From Moellerella wisconsensis ATCC 35017 (lineage in GTDB: Bacteria; Pseudomonadota; Gammaproteobacteria; Enterobacterales; Enterobacteriaceae), in contig NZ_LGAA01000003.1 of the NCBI RefSeq assembly GCF_001294465.1, positions 124,001 through 188,000 on the forward strand: 64,000 bases of DNA, in the 5' to 3' direction. The position numbers and the translations under genes were made by a program. Positions 30,399 to 41,761 of this stretch are shown piece after piece; position 1 is the stretch's first letter; each line of letters starts with the position of its first letter. The notes beneath the pieces were generated by a model. It was given only the letters and a program-made list of their open reading frames with translations, was not told the DNA's origin and made no database searches.

Positions 30399-31235
30399 TT
30401 ATTTTTCCTTGTTTGACAGGGTAGCCTGCACGATTTGCATCGCTTGTACGGTTGCTTTGACATCATGGACACGCAGAATTTGAGCACCTTGCATCGCAGC
30501 AATAACTGCACATGCCAGGCTACCTTCGAGCCGTTCCTGTGGAGGAACATTTAATAATTGCCCGATCATAGACTTACGCGACATTCCTGCCAACACGGGA
30601 AGTCCGAAATCGTGGAATTCCATCAAATTCGCTAATAACTGATAATTATGGGTTAAATTTTTGCCGAAACCAAATCCTGGATCAAGGATGATGTTATTTT
30701 TTTTAATTCCTGCCTTCATGCAGCGCTCTATCTCATCAGCAAGATACTGTTTTACTTCCTGAACTACGTCGTCATAATGAGGCGCATCTTGCATGGTACG
30801 AGGTTGCCCTTTCATATGCATCAAGCATACAGGCAATTGTAATTTTGCGGCAGTAGCTAATGCACCCTCTTCATGTAACGAACGAATATCATTAATAATA
30901 TGCATACCCGCTTTTGCGGCCTCAAGCATCACTTCAGGCTTTGAAGTATCGACTGAAATCCAGACATCAAACCGACTAGCTATCCCCTCAACCACCGGGA
31001 TTACACGGTCTAATTCTTGTTGTACAGAAACTTCTGCTGCCCCTGGACGCGTTGATTCGCCACCAATATCTATAATCGATGCACCTTCAGTCATCATTCT
31101 TTCAGCATGAACTAACGCATCCTGATAACGATTATGACTCCCCCCATCAGAAAATGAATCAGGGGTAATATTGAGGATCCCCATCACTTGGGGAGTCGTT
31201 AAATCAAGTATCGAATTTCTTGCGCTAATTATCAT
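30399..31235 (-). CDS. folP: Dihydropteroate synthase
   Basis: A 278-residue TIM-barrel enzyme (E. coli 282) that joins 6-hydroxymethyl-dihydropterin pyrophosphate and p-aminobenzoate to give dihydropteroate in folate synthesis; it is the sulfonamide target. Signature loops are [40 protein letters not shown] and [13 protein letters not shown]. It lies between ftsH and glmM as in E. coli; the ftsH terminator stands just upstream, so folP depends on read-through or a local promoter. Confidence 0.97.
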   Translation of the reverse strand: MIISARNSILDLTTPQVMGILNITPDSFSDGGSHNRYQDALVHAERMMTEGASIIDIGGESTRPGAAEVSVQQELDRVIPVVEGIASRFDVWISVDTSKPEVMLEAAKAGMHIINDIRSLHEEGALATAAKLQLPVCLMHMKGQPRTMQDAPHYDDVVQEVKQYLADEIERCMKAGIKKNNIILDPGFGFGKNLTHNYQLLANLMEFHDFGLPVLAGMSRKSMIGQLLNVPPQERLEGSLACAVIAAMQGAQILRVHDVKATVQAMQIVQATLSNKEK

Positions 31236-31255
31236 GATGTATTTTATCCTGACGT

Positions 31256-31281
31256 AAAAAACCCCAGTGGCCTGGGGTTTT
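31256..31281 (-). terminator. Terminator of ftsH
   Basis: Stem AAAACCCCAG (31258-31267) / CTGGGGTTTT (31272-31281) with loop TGGC. On the minus strand the stem ends in a T run. It is between the ftsH stop and the folP start. Confidence 0.87.
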
Positions 31282-31337
31282 AAGTAGAGAGTTAATCAAT
31301 ACGGGGAAGAATAACGTGGCATTTCTGCCCACCAAAT

Positions 31338-33296
31338 TTATTCGTCTTTATTATCCGTATTATCTTTATTCTCGTTAGTACTGTCCTGAGCCTGATCTTG
31401 CTGTTGACCATCAGTCTTAGGCTTTTCATCTTTGGTGCCTGTACCGAAAGAACCAGTCACATTTGCGACTAATTTATCTGCATCCCAACCCGCAGGTTCA
31501 CGAACTGGGCGACGATTCATCAAGTCATCAATCTGAGGAATATCGATAGTTTCGTATTTAATCAGAGCGTCTTTCATGGCATGGAGAATATCCAAGTTTT
31601 CTGTCAGTACGTTGTAAGCTCTTTTGTAATTACGATCTAATATCGATTTAATTTCTTCATCAACAATGCGATTGGTCTCATCAGAGATATGCTGTGAGTT
31701 TCCAGCAGAACGGCCTAAAAATACTTGCCCTTCTTCTTCAGAATAGAGCATCGGCCCTAATTTATCTGAGAATCCCCACTGAGTAACCATTTTGCGTGCA
31801 ATATTGGTTGCTTGCTGAATATCACCTGAAGCGCCTGTAGAGACACGTTCACGGCCATAAATCAGCTCCTCTGCAATACGTCCACCGTAACAACTTGAAA
31901 TGTTACCTTCAAGTTTCTGACGGCTAGCACTCACTTGGTCACCTTCCGGCAGATAGAATGTTACACCCAATGCTTGGCCACGAGGAATAATCGTTACTTT
32001 ATGCACTGGGTCATGCTCTGGCATTAAATGACCAATAATCGCATGTCCAGCCTCATGGTAAGCAGTGGCTTCTTTCTGTTCTTCCGTCATAATCATTGAA
32101 CGGCGTTCAGCACCCATCCAAATCTTATCTCGCGCTTTCTCAAACTCAACCATTGATACTACGCGTTTATCCGCGCGGGCAGCAAATAGTGCCGCTTCGT
32201 TGACAAGGTTTGCCAATTCAGCCCCTGAGAAACCAGGAGTAGCACGTGCAAGAATAGAAGTATTAACATCTGGATCTAACGGCACACGACGCATGTGAAC
32301 TTTCAGTATTTGTTCACGACCACGGACGTCTGGTAAGCCAACCATGACTTGACGGTCAAAACGGCCTGGACGCAATAACGCAGGGTCAAGAACATCAGCG
32401 CGGTTAGTTGCCGCAATAACGATAATACCTTCGTTACCTTCGAATCCATCCATTTCAACAAGCATTTGGTTCAGAGTCTGTTCGCGTTCATCATGACCGC
32501 CCCCTAAACCCGCACCACGCTGACGACCTACCGCATCAATCTCATCGATAAAGATGATACAAGGCGCAGATTTTTTAGCTTGTTCAAACATATCACGGAC
32601 ACGAGATGCACCGACACCGACAAACATTTCAACAAAGTCAGAACCTGAGATAGTAAAAAATGGCACTTTGGCTTCACCAGCAATCGCTTTTGCCAGCAAA
32701 GTTTTACCGGTACCAGGAGGCCCTACCATCAGGATGCCTTTTGGAATTTTACCGCCAAGTTTTTGGAAACGGCCTGGGTCACGTAGAAACTCAACCACTT
32801 CCCCGACTTCTTCCTTGGCTTCATCACAGCCTGCAACGTCTGCAAAGGTGGTTTTAATCTGATCTTCAGTCAGCATTCGAGCCTTGCTTTTACCAAAGGA
32901 CATCGCACCTTTACCACCACCGCCTTGCATTTGACGCATGAAGAAAATCCATACACCAATCAATAGCAACATTGGGAACCAAGAAATGAAGATTGAAGTC
33001 AATAGACTTGGCTCTTCTGGTGGTTCGCCAACAACGGTGACATGTTTATTCAACAACGTGTCTAATAGCTTCTCATCCTGCATAGGGATGTAGGTTGTAT
33101 AGCGGCTATTGTCAGCCTTTCTGACATTAATTTCACGACCGGTGATACGAACTTCACGCACCTGATCCTGGGCTATCTCGTTGATAAAAGTAGAATAATC
33201 TACCCTGCGACTATTCGAATCGCTTGGGCCAAAACTCTGGAACAAGGACATCAAAACTACTGCGATGACTAACCAGAGAATCAGGTTTTTCGCCAT
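31338..33296 (-). CDS. ftsH: ATP-dependent zinc metalloprotease FtsH
   Basis: A membrane-bound AAA+ protease that degrades LpxC, sigma-32, SecY and other substrates, and extracts membrane proteins. Two transmembrane segments (about 4-22 and 100-120) flank a small periplasmic domain; the AAA module has Walker A GPPGTGKT (192-199), Walker B IIFIDEID (247-254), and the zinc site HEAGH is at 414-418. The tail is long, polar and Gln/Asn/Asp-rich. I start at the ATG giving MAKNLILW (652 residues; E. coli 644). A TTG three codons earlier (33305) has GAGG at a better distance and may be the true start. It follows rlmE, as in E. coli. Confidence 0.96.
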   Translation of the reverse strand: MAKNLILWLVIAVVLMSLFQSFGPSDSNSRRVDYSTFINEIAQDQVREVRITGREINVRKADNSRYTTYIPMQDEKLLDTLLNKHVTVVGEPPEEPSLLTSIFISWFPMLLLIGVWIFFMRQMQGGGGKGAMSFGKSKARMLTEDQIKTTFADVAGCDEAKEEVGEVVEFLRDPGRFQKLGGKIPKGILMVGPPGTGKTLLAKAIAGEAKVPFFTISGSDFVEMFVGVGASRVRDMFEQAKKSAPCIIFIDEIDAVGRQRGAGLGGGHDEREQTLNQMLVEMDGFEGNEGIIVIAATNRADVLDPALLRPGRFDRQVMVGLPDVRGREQILKVHMRRVPLDPDVNTSILARATPGFSGAELANLVNEAALFAARADKRVVSMVEFEKARDKIWMGAERRSMIMTEEQKEATAYHEAGHAIIGHLMPEHDPVHKVTIIPRGQALGVTFYLPEGDQVSASRQKLEGNISSCYGGRIAEELIYGRERVSTGASGDIQQATNIARKMVTQWGFSDKLGPMLYSEEEGQVFLGRSAGNSQHISDETNRIVDEEIKSILDRNYKRAYNVLTENLDILHAMKDALIKYETIDIPQIDDLMNRRPVREPAGWDADKLVANVTGSFGTGTKDEKPKTDGQQQDQAQDSTNENKDNTDNKDE

Positions 33297-33353
33297 GTCA
33301 CTCAAGGGATTAACCTCATATTACAACAGTGTTAACAAATAACGTTCAGGGGA

Positions 33354-33983
33354 CTATAGTTTCCGCCCTGTCGCTACAATGTATACTTCACGTGAACGGG
33401 CGCGCGAAGATTCGGGTTTACGAACTTTAACTTTCGTAAACAGGGAGCGGATTTCCCTTAGGTATTCATCAAAGCCTTCTCCCTGAAATACTTTGACAAT
33501 AAAACTTCCCTTAGGGGCCAGTACATCACGGCACATATCTAATGCAAGTTCAACTAGATACATGGATCGAGGAATATCGACCTCGGGTGTGCCACTCATA
33601 TTTGGGGCCATATCCGACATGACGACTTGGACTTTTTTGTCACCAACCCTTTCTAATAACGCCTTAAGTACTGCTTCATCGCGAAAATCTCCTTGCAGGA
33701 AATCAACACCGACGATTGGGTCCATCGGTAATAGGTCACAAGCAATTACTCGGCCACTTTGGCCTATCTGACTAACTACATACTGTGACCAACCACCAGG
33801 TGCGGCGCCTAAATCAACAACGGTCAAACCTGGTTTAAATATTTTATCGCTTTGCTGAATTTCATCCAGTTTAAACCATGCACGAGAGCGAAGCCCTTTT
33901 TTTTGTGCCTGCTGAACATATTTATCACTAAAATGCTCTTGCAACCACCTAGATGAACTTGCCGAACGTTTTTTATTGGCCAT
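33354..33983 (-). CDS. rlmE: 23S rRNA (uridine(2552)-2'-O)-methyltransferase RlmE
   Basis: A 209-residue Rossmann-fold methyltransferase, the E. coli length, formerly called RrmJ/FtsJ. It methylates U2552 of 23S rRNA late in 50S assembly and is heat-shock induced in E. coli. The SAM loop is [15 protein letters not shown], the catalytic region includes [10 protein letters not shown] and [15 protein letters not shown], and the end [10 protein letters not shown] is typical. I start at the ATG at 33983 ([15 protein letters not shown]) with GGAAAG just before it; a TTG four codons upstream is less likely. It is divergent from yhbY and heads an operon with ftsH. Confidence 0.97.
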   Translation of the reverse strand: MANKKRSASSSRWLQEHFSDKYVQQAQKKGLRSRAWFKLDEIQQSDKIFKPGLTVVDLGAAPGGWSQYVVSQIGQSGRVIACDLLPMDPIVGVDFLQGDFRDEAVLKALLERVGDKKVQVVMSDMAPNMSGTPEVDIPRSMYLVELALDMCRDVLAPKGSFIVKVFQGEGFDEYLREIRSLFTKVKVRKPESSRARSREVYIVATGRKL

Positions 33984-34118
33984 TGTTCTTTCCAACTATA
34001 CTAGTAGAGTTACATCTGTTTTACTGCTCGGATCACATCAAATATACATAATTGATGGTGATAGATATCAGATGGCGTTAGAATAAGCCAATTTCAATCC
34101 TAACAAAGCAAATAATCG

Positions 34119-34412
34119 ATGACTCTTAACAAAAAACAAATTCAACACCTGAAAAGTCTTGCTCACCATTTGAACCCTGTCGTCATGATTGGTAACAATG
34201 GTCTGACGGAAGGCGTTCTAGCTGAGGCTGAGCTTGCATTAACACATCATGAGCTTATCAAAGTAAAAATCGCAGGCGAAGATCGTGATACTAAAAATTT
34301 GATCGCTAATGCGATTGTTCGTGAAACTGGTGCAATTAATGTACAAATTATAGGAAAAATACTGGTTCTTTACCGCCCTTCGGCAGCCAAGAAAATTATT
34401 TTACCTAAATAA
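34119..34412 (+). CDS. yhbY: Ribosome assembly RNA-binding protein YhbY
   Basis: A 97-residue CRM-domain protein, the same length as E. coli YhbY, which associates with pre-50S particles. The CRM signature is visible: LKSLAHHLNPVVMIGNNGLT with the GxxG loop, then HELIKVKIAGEDRD and the C-terminal VQIIGKILVLYRP. It is transcribed alone, divergently from rlmE, and ends at a bidirectional terminator shared with greA. Confidence 0.95.
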   Translation: MTLNKKQIQHLKSLAHHLNPVVMIGNNGLTEGVLAEAELALTHHELIKVKIAGEDRDTKNLIANAIVRETGAINVQIIGKILVLYRPSAAKKIILPK

Positions 34413-34460
34413 TTATTTCGCATTTATACAAAAATGCCATAACACCATACATTAAGTGAA

Positions 34461-34490
34461 GTAAAAAAGGCCGGCAAAGGCCTTTTTTAC
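34461..34490. terminator. Bidirectional terminator between yhbY and greA
   Basis: A perfect 12-base stem GTAAAAAAGGCC (34461-34472) / GGCCTTTTTTAC (34479-34490) with a 6-base loop. T runs are present on both strands, so it can serve both convergent genes. Confidence 0.92.
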
Positions 34491-34533
34491 TTTAAAACTT
34501 CTAAAGAATATAACTAATTCATATAAATAGGAA

Positions 34534-35010
34534 TCAGATATACTCAACTTTAAGAATTTCGTACTCCACATCACCGCCAGGCGTTTTGATCACAACCACA
34601 TCATCAACTTCTTTACCGATAAGGCCACGCGCTATCGGTGAATTTACAGAAAGTAAATTCTCTTTAATGTCCGCTTCATCATCACCTACGATACGATAAG
34701 TCTGTTCTTCGTCTAACTCAACATTAAAAACAGTTACCGTAGCACCAAAGATAACTCGCCCAGTATTGGTCATTTTAGTGACATCAATAACCTGAGAATG
34801 CGAAAGTTTGGCTTCAATTTCTTGAATTCGACCTTCACAAAAACCTTGCTGTTCACGCGCTGCATGATACTCAGCATTTTCTTTAAGATCACCATGTTCA
34901 CGCGCATCGGCAATGGCAGTAATTATTTCCGGGCGGCGGACAGATTTTAAATATTCCAGCTCTTCACGTAATCTATTCGCACCACGTACCGTCATTGGAA
35001 TCTGTTTCAT
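34534..35010 (-). CDS. greA: Transcription elongation factor GreA
   Basis: A 158-residue factor, the E. coli length, that rescues backtracked RNA polymerase by stimulating transcript cleavage. The N-terminal coiled coil (about 1-75) contains the two acidic tip residues in the [20 protein letters not shown] segment; the C-terminal domain (about 80-158) has [23 protein letters not shown]. It is divergent from dacB, as in E. coli. Confidence 0.97.
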   Translation of the reverse strand: MKQIPMTVRGANRLREELEYLKSVRRPEIITAIADAREHGDLKENAEYHAAREQQGFCEGRIQEIEAKLSHSQVIDVTKMTNTGRVIFGATVTVFNVELDEEQTYRIVGDDEADIKENLLSVNSPIARGLIGKEVDDVVVIKTPGGDVEYEILKVEYI

Positions 35011-35271
35011 TGATAAATACCTCTGATTCTTTCCTAAGCAAAAATAAGTATCTTCCTGATTTTTGTTACAACAGCATACTAGGCACCTGTGTAAACAAAG
35101 GCGCCAGACAATAAACAGGGATGTAATCTTGCAGCTTCAGCACGTGATTACGATCTTATCTTATCATATTGACCCAGCATTTTAACGTAGACTTAATATG
35201 GGGTCATCGTTTACTTTTTCACGCATTACACTTTAGTATGTAGTTTATGTCCACCCTGAAGCGTAAAACTT

Positions 35272-36720
35272 ATGTCTTTATTTACTAGAAGCAAAAAATT
35301 CATACTTTCAGCAGGTCTGATATTGACCACTTATCAGTCCATGGCAATTCCCATTGATAAATATAAAGAATATTTACCTGATGGTACGAATTTGGCATTA
35401 GTCGCTCAAAAAGTGGGGAGCGATACGCCAATCTTTGATTATAATTCGCAGCAAATGGCGCTTCCTGCCAGTACGCAGAAAGTCGTTACCGCACTTGCCG
35501 CTTTACTGCAACTTGGCCCCGATTTTCGCTTCGTCACCAGCTTTGAAACTAATGCATCATTAAAGAATGATACGCTCAATGGCGATTTGGTAATTCGTTT
35601 TACCGGTGATCCCACGTTAACACGCCAGCAAATCCGTAATATGGTTAACGCCTTAAAACAACTAGGCATTAGAAAAATTAACGGCGATTTAATTGTCGAT
35701 ATATCTGCATTTGCCAGCCACGATAAAGCCCCTGGCTGGGTATGGAACGATATGACGCAGTGTTTTAGTGCCCCGCCAAGTGCCGCAATTGTTGATAGAA
35801 ACTGTTTTTCTGTTTCACTTTATAGCGCGGACAAACCCGGAGAAATGGCCTATATAAAAACAGCCTCATTTTATCCGGTAAATATGTTTAGTGAAGTAAA
35901 AACATTAGCAAAAGGTGCACCTGAAGCGCGTTATTGTGAACTGGATGTGGTTCCCGGGGAATTAAATCGCTATACATTAACTGGATGTCTTACACAGCGT
36001 AGTGAACCGCTCCCTCTCGCGTTTGCAGTGCAGAATGGGGCCAGTTATTCTGGCGCTATCGTCAAAAATGAATTAATTAATGCAGAAATTGAGCTGGTTG
36101 GGCATATCAAAAAACGGACTCTTCCCGCAGCACCAGAACAAGTTTTAGTCAAAACAGAATCAAAACCACTGCATGATTTACTAAAAGTGATGCTAAAAAA
36201 ATCAGATAACATGATAGCCGATACCGTATTTCGTACCATAGGGCGCGATTATTTTGGTGTTCCAGGGACTTGGCGCTCAGGATCCGATGCGATTAGACAG
36301 ATCCTCAAACAAAAAGCAGGGATCGATTTAGGCAATACTGTCATGGTCGATGGCTCAGGTTTGTCTCGGCATAATTTGATCACACCAGCTACGATGATGA
36401 AAGTATTACAATTTATCGCTAAAAATGATGACCAACTAGATTATATCTCGATGCTACCGCTGGCGGGGCATGACGGTACATTACGTTACCGTGGCGGTTT
36501 TGATCAAGCTGGCGTTAATGGCAAAGTTTCTGCAAAAACAGGGGCGCTACAAGGGGTATATAATCTAGCAGGCTTTATGACAACGGCTAACGGGCAGAAA
36601 ATAGCTTTTGTTCAATATATTTCTGCTTATGCAGTCCCCCAAAGTGAACAACGCAGCCGGAGAGTTCCTCTGGTGCGTTTTGAAAGCCGACTGTACAAAG
36701 ATCTCTACCAAAGTAATTAA
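35272..36720 (+). CDS. dacB: D-alanyl-D-alanine carboxypeptidase/endopeptidase PBP4
   Basis: A 482-residue periplasmic penicillin-binding protein (E. coli 477) that trims D-Ala and cuts peptide cross-links in peptidoglycan. A signal peptide of about 25 residues ends QSMA. Active-site motifs are SxxK at S67-K70 (ASTQK), SDN at 311-313 and KTG at 422-424, with the large inserted domain of class C PBPs between the first two. It is monocistronic, divergent from greA, and ends at a bidirectional terminator. Confidence 0.96.
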   Translation: MSLFTRSKKFILSAGLILTTYQSMAIPIDKYKEYLPDGTNLALVAQKVGSDTPIFDYNSQQMALPASTQKVVTALAALLQLGPDFRFVTSFETNASLKNDTLNGDLVIRFTGDPTLTRQQIRNMVNALKQLGIRKINGDLIVDISAFASHDKAPGWVWNDMTQCFSAPPSAAIVDRNCFSVSLYSADKPGEMAYIKTASFYPVNMFSEVKTLAKGAPEARYCELDVVPGELNRYTLTGCLTQRSEPLPLAFAVQNGASYSGAIVKNELINAEIELVGHIKKRTLPAAPEQVLVKTESKPLHDLLKVMLKKSDNMIADTVFRTIGRDYFGVPGTWRSGSDAIRQILKQKAGIDLGNTVMVDGSGLSRHNLITPATMMKVLQFIAKNDDQLDYISMLPLAGHDGTLRYRGGFDQAGVNGKVSAKTGALQGVYNLAGFMTTANGQKIAFVQYISAYAVPQSEQRSRRVPLVRFESRLYKDLYQSN

Positions 36721-36757
36721 TCGTGCTTAATGGCCTACAAGCCATTTTATCGATAAC

Positions 36758-36783
36758 AAAAAGGCGCCATCAGGCGCCTTTTT
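36758..36783. terminator. Bidirectional terminator between dacB and obgE
   Basis: Perfect stem AAAAAGGCGCC (36758-36768) / GGCGCCTTTTT (36773-36783) with a 4-base loop. T tracts are on both sides. Confidence 0.92.
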
Positions 36784-36845
36784 ATCACTGTTACCTTGGA
36801 TCTGCTTTATTAACTGAAAAACAGCGAACCAAAACGTTAAATGCA

Positions 36846-38129
<1,284 letters not shown>

Positions 38130-38151
38130 ACTTGTGTAAAGGTCTGAAAAC

Positions 38152-38421
<270 letters not shown>

Positions 38422-38427
38422 CTAATC

Positions 38428-38736
38428 TTAAGCGATGACAGTGATTTTAACATCAGTGAACCACTGACGGTGGCCCTGCTGCTTACGGCTATGTTTACGA
38501 CGACGGAATTTGACGATTTTAATTTTATCGCCACGACCGTGTGCAACCACTTCCGCTTTCACTTTAACGCCTTCAACAACAGGAGCGCCAATTTTGATAT
38601 CGTCGCCATTAGCAACCATCAGGACCTGGTCAAATTCAACAGTTTCACCTGTTGCGATGTCCAGCTTTTCCAGGCGAACAGTTTGACCTTCGCTAACTCG
38701 GTGTTGTTTACCACCACTTTGGAAAACCGCGTACAT
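38428..38736 (-). CDS. rplU: 50S ribosomal protein L21
   Basis: A 102-residue ribosomal protein (E. coli 103) that binds 23S rRNA near L20. Family blocks [17 protein letters not shown] and [16 protein letters not shown] are visible. It is the first gene of the rplU-rpmA operon, divergent from ispB, with a good promoter upstream. Confidence 0.98.
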   Translation of the reverse strand: MYAVFQSGGKQHRVSEGQTVRLEKLDIATGETVEFDQVLMVANGDDIKIGAPVVEGVKVKAEVVAHGRGDKIKIVKFRRRKHSRKQQGHRQWFTDVKITVIA

Positions 38737-38776
38737 ATTAACTCCGCTTTCCGCGTACTTCTACTAGATACATTAC

Positions 38777-38805
38777 ATTCTAGAGCACGCTATAAATATT
38801 CACAA
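38777..38805 (-). promoter_or_regulatory. Promoter of rplU-rpmA
   Basis: On the minus strand TTGTGA (38805-38800), a 17-base spacer and TAGAAT (38782-38777) form a sigma-70-type promoter about 40 bases upstream of the rplU start. The rest of the 316-base gap to ispB is AT-rich; no ispB promoter could be singled out. Confidence 0.6.
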
Positions 38806-39052
38806 TAGGGCGCGAATTCTACGCAAAAAAGCATCAGAAGACAAGTATATAATGCGTTCGGATTACAAAAAATACGACTTTTTTGTAAGATCTTTACTTT
38901 TCATGCCGTTTGATAAATTAATAAGCTTTAAATGTCATTTCATTAAGCATAATTTGAAGTACAATCAGCCAATCTTCTATTTATTGATGCTATGCTAAAA
39001 AAGATAGCGGTTCTAAAAATAGAGCCAAAACTAATAACACGAATCTATAACG

Positions 39053-40024
39053 ATGAATTTAGAATCTATTATCGAACTGACAGCTGATGATATGTCAGCA
39101 GTGAATGAAGTCATTCTTGGCCAGCTAACTTCGGATGTAGCATTGATCAACCAGCTTGGTTATTACATCGTTAGTGGTGGTGGTAAAAGGATCCGTCCAA
39201 TGATCGCAGTGCTCGCAGGCCGAGCATTAGGTCATAATGGAAAAAAACACGTGCAAGTTGCCGCATTGATCGAATTTATTCATACAGCGACATTATTGCA
39301 TGACGATGTGGTTGATGAATCTGATATGCGCCGCGGAAAACAAACAGCTAATGCCGTATTTGGCAATGCTGCGAGCGTACTGGTTGGCGATTTTATCTAT
39401 ACTCGATCCTTTCAGATGATGACGGATCTTGACTCTATGCGTGTCTTGAAACTGATGTCTGAAGCAACCAATGTGATAGCTGAAGGTGAAGTTCTGCAAT
39501 TAATGAATTGCAACGATCCTAATATTACTGAAGATAACTATATGCAAGTTATCTATAGTAAAACCGCACGTTTATTCGAAGCCGCAGCTCACTCTTCTGC
39601 GATCTTAGCCGAAGCTACCCCAGAACAGGAAAAAGCTTTACAAGATTATGGTCGTTATCTAGGAACAGCCTTCCAGCTAATCGATGATCTTCTAGATTAT
39701 GATGCGGATAATAATCAGCTGGGTAAAAATACCGGTGATGATTTAGATGAGGGTAAACCAACTTTACCTTTATTACACGCGATGCAGAACGGCACAGCAG
39801 AAGAATCCGCTTTAATTCGTAAAGCGATTGAAGACGGTAATGGCAGACATTTGCTAGAAACCGTTTTAGCAACAATGAAACGTTGTGGTTCTCTCGAATA
39901 TACGTTAAAGCGCGCAGAACAAGAAGCCGAAAAAGCGATTAATGTCCTGAGTATACTTGAAGACTCGCCTTATAAAGAGGCTTTAATCGGTCTCGCTCAT
40001 GTTGCGGTTCAACGTCACTCTTGA
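39053..40024 (+). CDS. ispB: Octaprenyl diphosphate synthase IspB
   Basis: A 323-residue trans-prenyltransferase, the E. coli length, making the octaprenyl chain for ubiquinone and menaquinone. The two aspartate-rich motifs are DDVVD (84-88) and DDLLD (211-215), with GGGKRIRPM near residue 42 for isopentenyl diphosphate binding. It is divergent from rplU, as in E. coli. Together with UbiT/U/V in this window it contributes to quinone synthesis. Confidence 0.97.
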   Translation: MNLESIIELTADDMSAVNEVILGQLTSDVALINQLGYYIVSGGGKRIRPMIAVLAGRALGHNGKKHVQVAALIEFIHTATLLHDDVVDESDMRRGKQTANAVFGNAASVLVGDFIYTRSFQMMTDLDSMRVLKLMSEATNVIAEGEVLQLMNCNDPNITEDNYMQVIYSKTARLFEAAAHSSAILAEATPEQEKALQDYGRYLGTAFQLIDDLLDYDADNNQLGKNTGDDLDEGKPTLPLLHAMQNGTAEESALIRKAIEDGNGRHLLETVLATMKRCGSLEYTLKRAEQEAEKAINVLSILEDSPYKEALIGLAHVAVQRHS

Positions 40025-40055
40025 GTATTAATATATTGCGCGAAGGCAATCGGTC

Positions 40056-40469
40056 TTATTTTGTCTTCGTGCAATTATCTTCATTCCCTTCGGTAGGCTC
40101 TTCGAAGTGATCTCGGGGCGCCACATTAGTCTCAATTTGAATTAATAGTGCTGATAATCCTTCCCGTAAAATATATGTTACAATTTTACTGCTTTCATCC
40201 TCGGTTAATTGATAATAGACCGCTTTCCAGATCTGAAAAGGATCAGGCCGTTGTGGTACATAATCGATAGATTGATCCGATAAGATCAACTGAGATTGGA
40301 TCTCTTCCGGTAGACTATCGAGTAAATATTCCACGGCTTTTCCTTGTACCCCTCTTTTTTTCCTGCACTCCCATCCTTCACGTCGCGCCATTAAATTTAC
40401 ACCTTGCGGTGACGAAGGTAATCCTGATATTTCAATTAATTCTTTTGCGGTATACCATATTTTTTTCAT
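40056..40469 (-). CDS. Mu-type HTH DNA-binding protein (paralogue 1)
   Basis: A 137-residue protein whose first 55 residues resemble the Mu-type HTH domain found at the N-terminus of the phage Mu repressor and MuA transposase: W-YTAKEL, GLPSSPQGVN, ARREGW, RKKRGVQGKAVEY and a following SLP. The C-terminal half (IWKAVYYQL, KIVTYILREGLSALL) does not resemble either phage protein and ends in an acidic, polar tail. The next gene is a clear paralogue with the same two-part structure. No transposase catalytic domain or other phage genes are nearby. It converges on ispB. It is probably a transcriptional regulator; its target is unknown. Confidence 0.82.
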   Translation of the reverse strand: MKKIWYTAKELIEISGLPSSPQGVNLMARREGWECRKKRGVQGKAVEYLLDSLPEEIQSQLILSDQSIDYVPQRPDPFQIWKAVYYQLTEDESSKIVTYILREGLSALLIQIETNVAPRDHFEEPTEGNEDNCTKTK

Positions 40470-40552
40470 GATAATCTCTTTTATATTTTTATAACTATCA
40501 ATTATTGATATATTAGCTAATAATATATTAAATTTGAAAATACAATATTATT

Positions 40553-40945
40553 TTAGTTATTATTAATAATTTTTTTATTATCTCTATTATTAATAATATC
40601 ATACTCATTAATTAGCTTAACTAATTCTGATAATCCATATCTTAAAATAAAATTCATTATTTTATTTTTTTCATTCGGTGCTAATTGATAATATGCTTCT
40701 CGCCAAATTAAATACTTATCTTCTAATTTGGTTTGATAATTAACCTCCGGTTCATGTAACGATAATTGCTCGAATAAACTTTCTGGCAAGCTATTTATAT
40801 GATATTCAACAGCTTTACCTTGAACACCACGTTTGCGTCTTGAAATCCATCCTTCACGTTTTGCCTTTATATTAACGCCTTGAGGAGTTTTTGGCATTTC
40901 GTAAAAATTTATCAGCTCTTTTGCTGTATACCATTCTTTTTTCAC
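40553..40945 (-). CDS. Mu-type HTH DNA-binding protein (paralogue 2)
   Basis: A 130-residue paralogue of the downstream gene, by eye about half identical. It has the same Mu-type HTH block (WYTAKELI, MPKTPQGVN, AKREGW, RRKRGVQGKAVEY, SLPE) and the same C-terminal helical part (IWREAYYQLAPNE, KIMNFILRYGLSELV), with a different Asn/Lys-rich tail. The start is a GTG at 40945, with AGGA 8 bases upstream. Its codon use is far more AT-biased than that of housekeeping neighbours, and the flanking DNA is AT-rich, which suggests acquisition or relaxed selection. It is transcribed toward the first paralogue with an 83-base gap and may share its transcript. Function beyond DNA binding is unknown. Confidence 0.8.
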   Translation of the reverse strand: MKKEWYTAKELINFYEMPKTPQGVNIKAKREGWISRRKRGVQGKAVEYHINSLPESLFEQLSLHEPEVNYQTKLEDKYLIWREAYYQLAPNEKNKIMNFILRYGLSELVKLINEYDIINNRDNKKIINNN

Positions 40946-41478
40946 GATATTTATCCTTTTACACCGCTGGTTATATTGACGTTATCTTGTTTAAATTCAC
41001 TAAATTTATATCTAATAGTTTCTTAAAAAGATTTTATTGTAATTTTAATAAATTTACTCTTCATATATTTACAATTAACATCTTACATATTGAATTCAAA
41101 TGATTTTATGTAAAAACAGTCTTTTTTTATTCTTAAATATATTAATAATATTCCGTTATAAATGACTCGCTAAATATAAAAAACAAATAATTAAACCTGC
41201 TTTATCAATCTATTATTTTCTAATAACTAAAAATGGTTAATTATCACTTTCAAAGACTTATATAGAGTCACAATATATATTTAATATTTCTTGGCTGTTT
41301 CTTTCTTTTCCAACAGGCTTCAAAAAATAGGATTTTAAGTAAAGATTCGAAATTTTTTAACAAAAAACCTGTTATGTTACTTCTAATAACAGGTTCATTT
41401 GCATGGAATAACTCACAATGACCCGTTATTTATACCATTAACTTCTCGTTATTCTGAATATAAAAAGGACGAAAAAGA
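40946..41478. other. Very AT-rich gap between Mu-type HTH genes and sfsB
   Basis: About 533 bases of strikingly AT-rich DNA between divergent genes. A short plus-strand frame at its left end is low-complexity and unsupported. The only clear structure is the 10-base inverted repeat at 41366-41395. It could hold promoters and silencing or regulatory sites, but none can be delimited by eye. Confidence 0.45.
41366..41395. promoter_or_regulatory. Perfect inverted repeat upstream of sfsB
   Basis: AACCTGTTAT (41366-41375) and ATAACAGGTT (41386-41395) are exact inverse copies around a 10-base loop, 83 bases before the sfsB ATG. With this symmetry and position it is a candidate operator for SfsB itself or for the neighbouring Mu-type HTH proteins. 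A weak terminator-like RNA hairpin is the alternative, but no gene ends here. Confidence 0.5.
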
Positions 41479-41751
41479 ATGGATTTAAAAAAAACTGATT
41501 GGCATCCAGCGGATATTATTGCCTCACTAAGAAAAAGAGGAACTACACTTGCAGCAATTTCGCGACAAGCTGGATTAAGTTCATCAACTCTCGCCAATGC
41601 GCTATCGCGTCCATGGCCAAAAGGAGAATGGATTATTGCTAATTTTTTAAATATTCATCCTTCTGAAATTTGGCCAAGCCGTTACTTTGATCCAGTTAAT
41701 GGAGAATTATTAGAACGAAAAATTAGAGACAAGTTACCTACAGCAAATTGA
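41479..41751 (+). CDS. sfsB: SfsB (Nlp), Ner-like DNA-binding regulator
   Basis: A 90-residue helix-turn-helix protein of the Ner/Nlp family, closely matching E. coli SfsB (DWHPADIIASLRKRGTTLAAI, GLSSSTLANALSRPWPKGE, IWPSRYFDP). In phage Mu, Ner represses the early promoters; chromosomal SfsB stimulates maltose genes when overexpressed in E. coli. AAGGA lies 8 bases before the ATG. In E. coli it also follows ispB. Here two Mu-type HTH genes separate them, so both Mu-like regulator families sit side by side. The convergent mdh terminator lies just downstream. Confidence 0.93.
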   Translation: MDLKKTDWHPADIIASLRKRGTTLAAISRQAGLSSSTLANALSRPWPKGEWIIANFLNIHPSEIWPSRYFDPVNGELLERKIRDKLPTAN

Positions 41752-41761
41752 AAGTTACACC

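Noticed and set aside
40891-41103. 70-codon plus-strand frame upstream of the Mu-type HTH gene
   Set aside because: AT-rich Phe/Ile/Leu/Asn composition, overlaps the start of the paralogue, no ribosome site.
40056-41751. Prophage or transposable Mu-like element
   Set aside because: Only regulator-type domains are present; no transposase, head, tail or end sequences were seen, and flanking genes are core.
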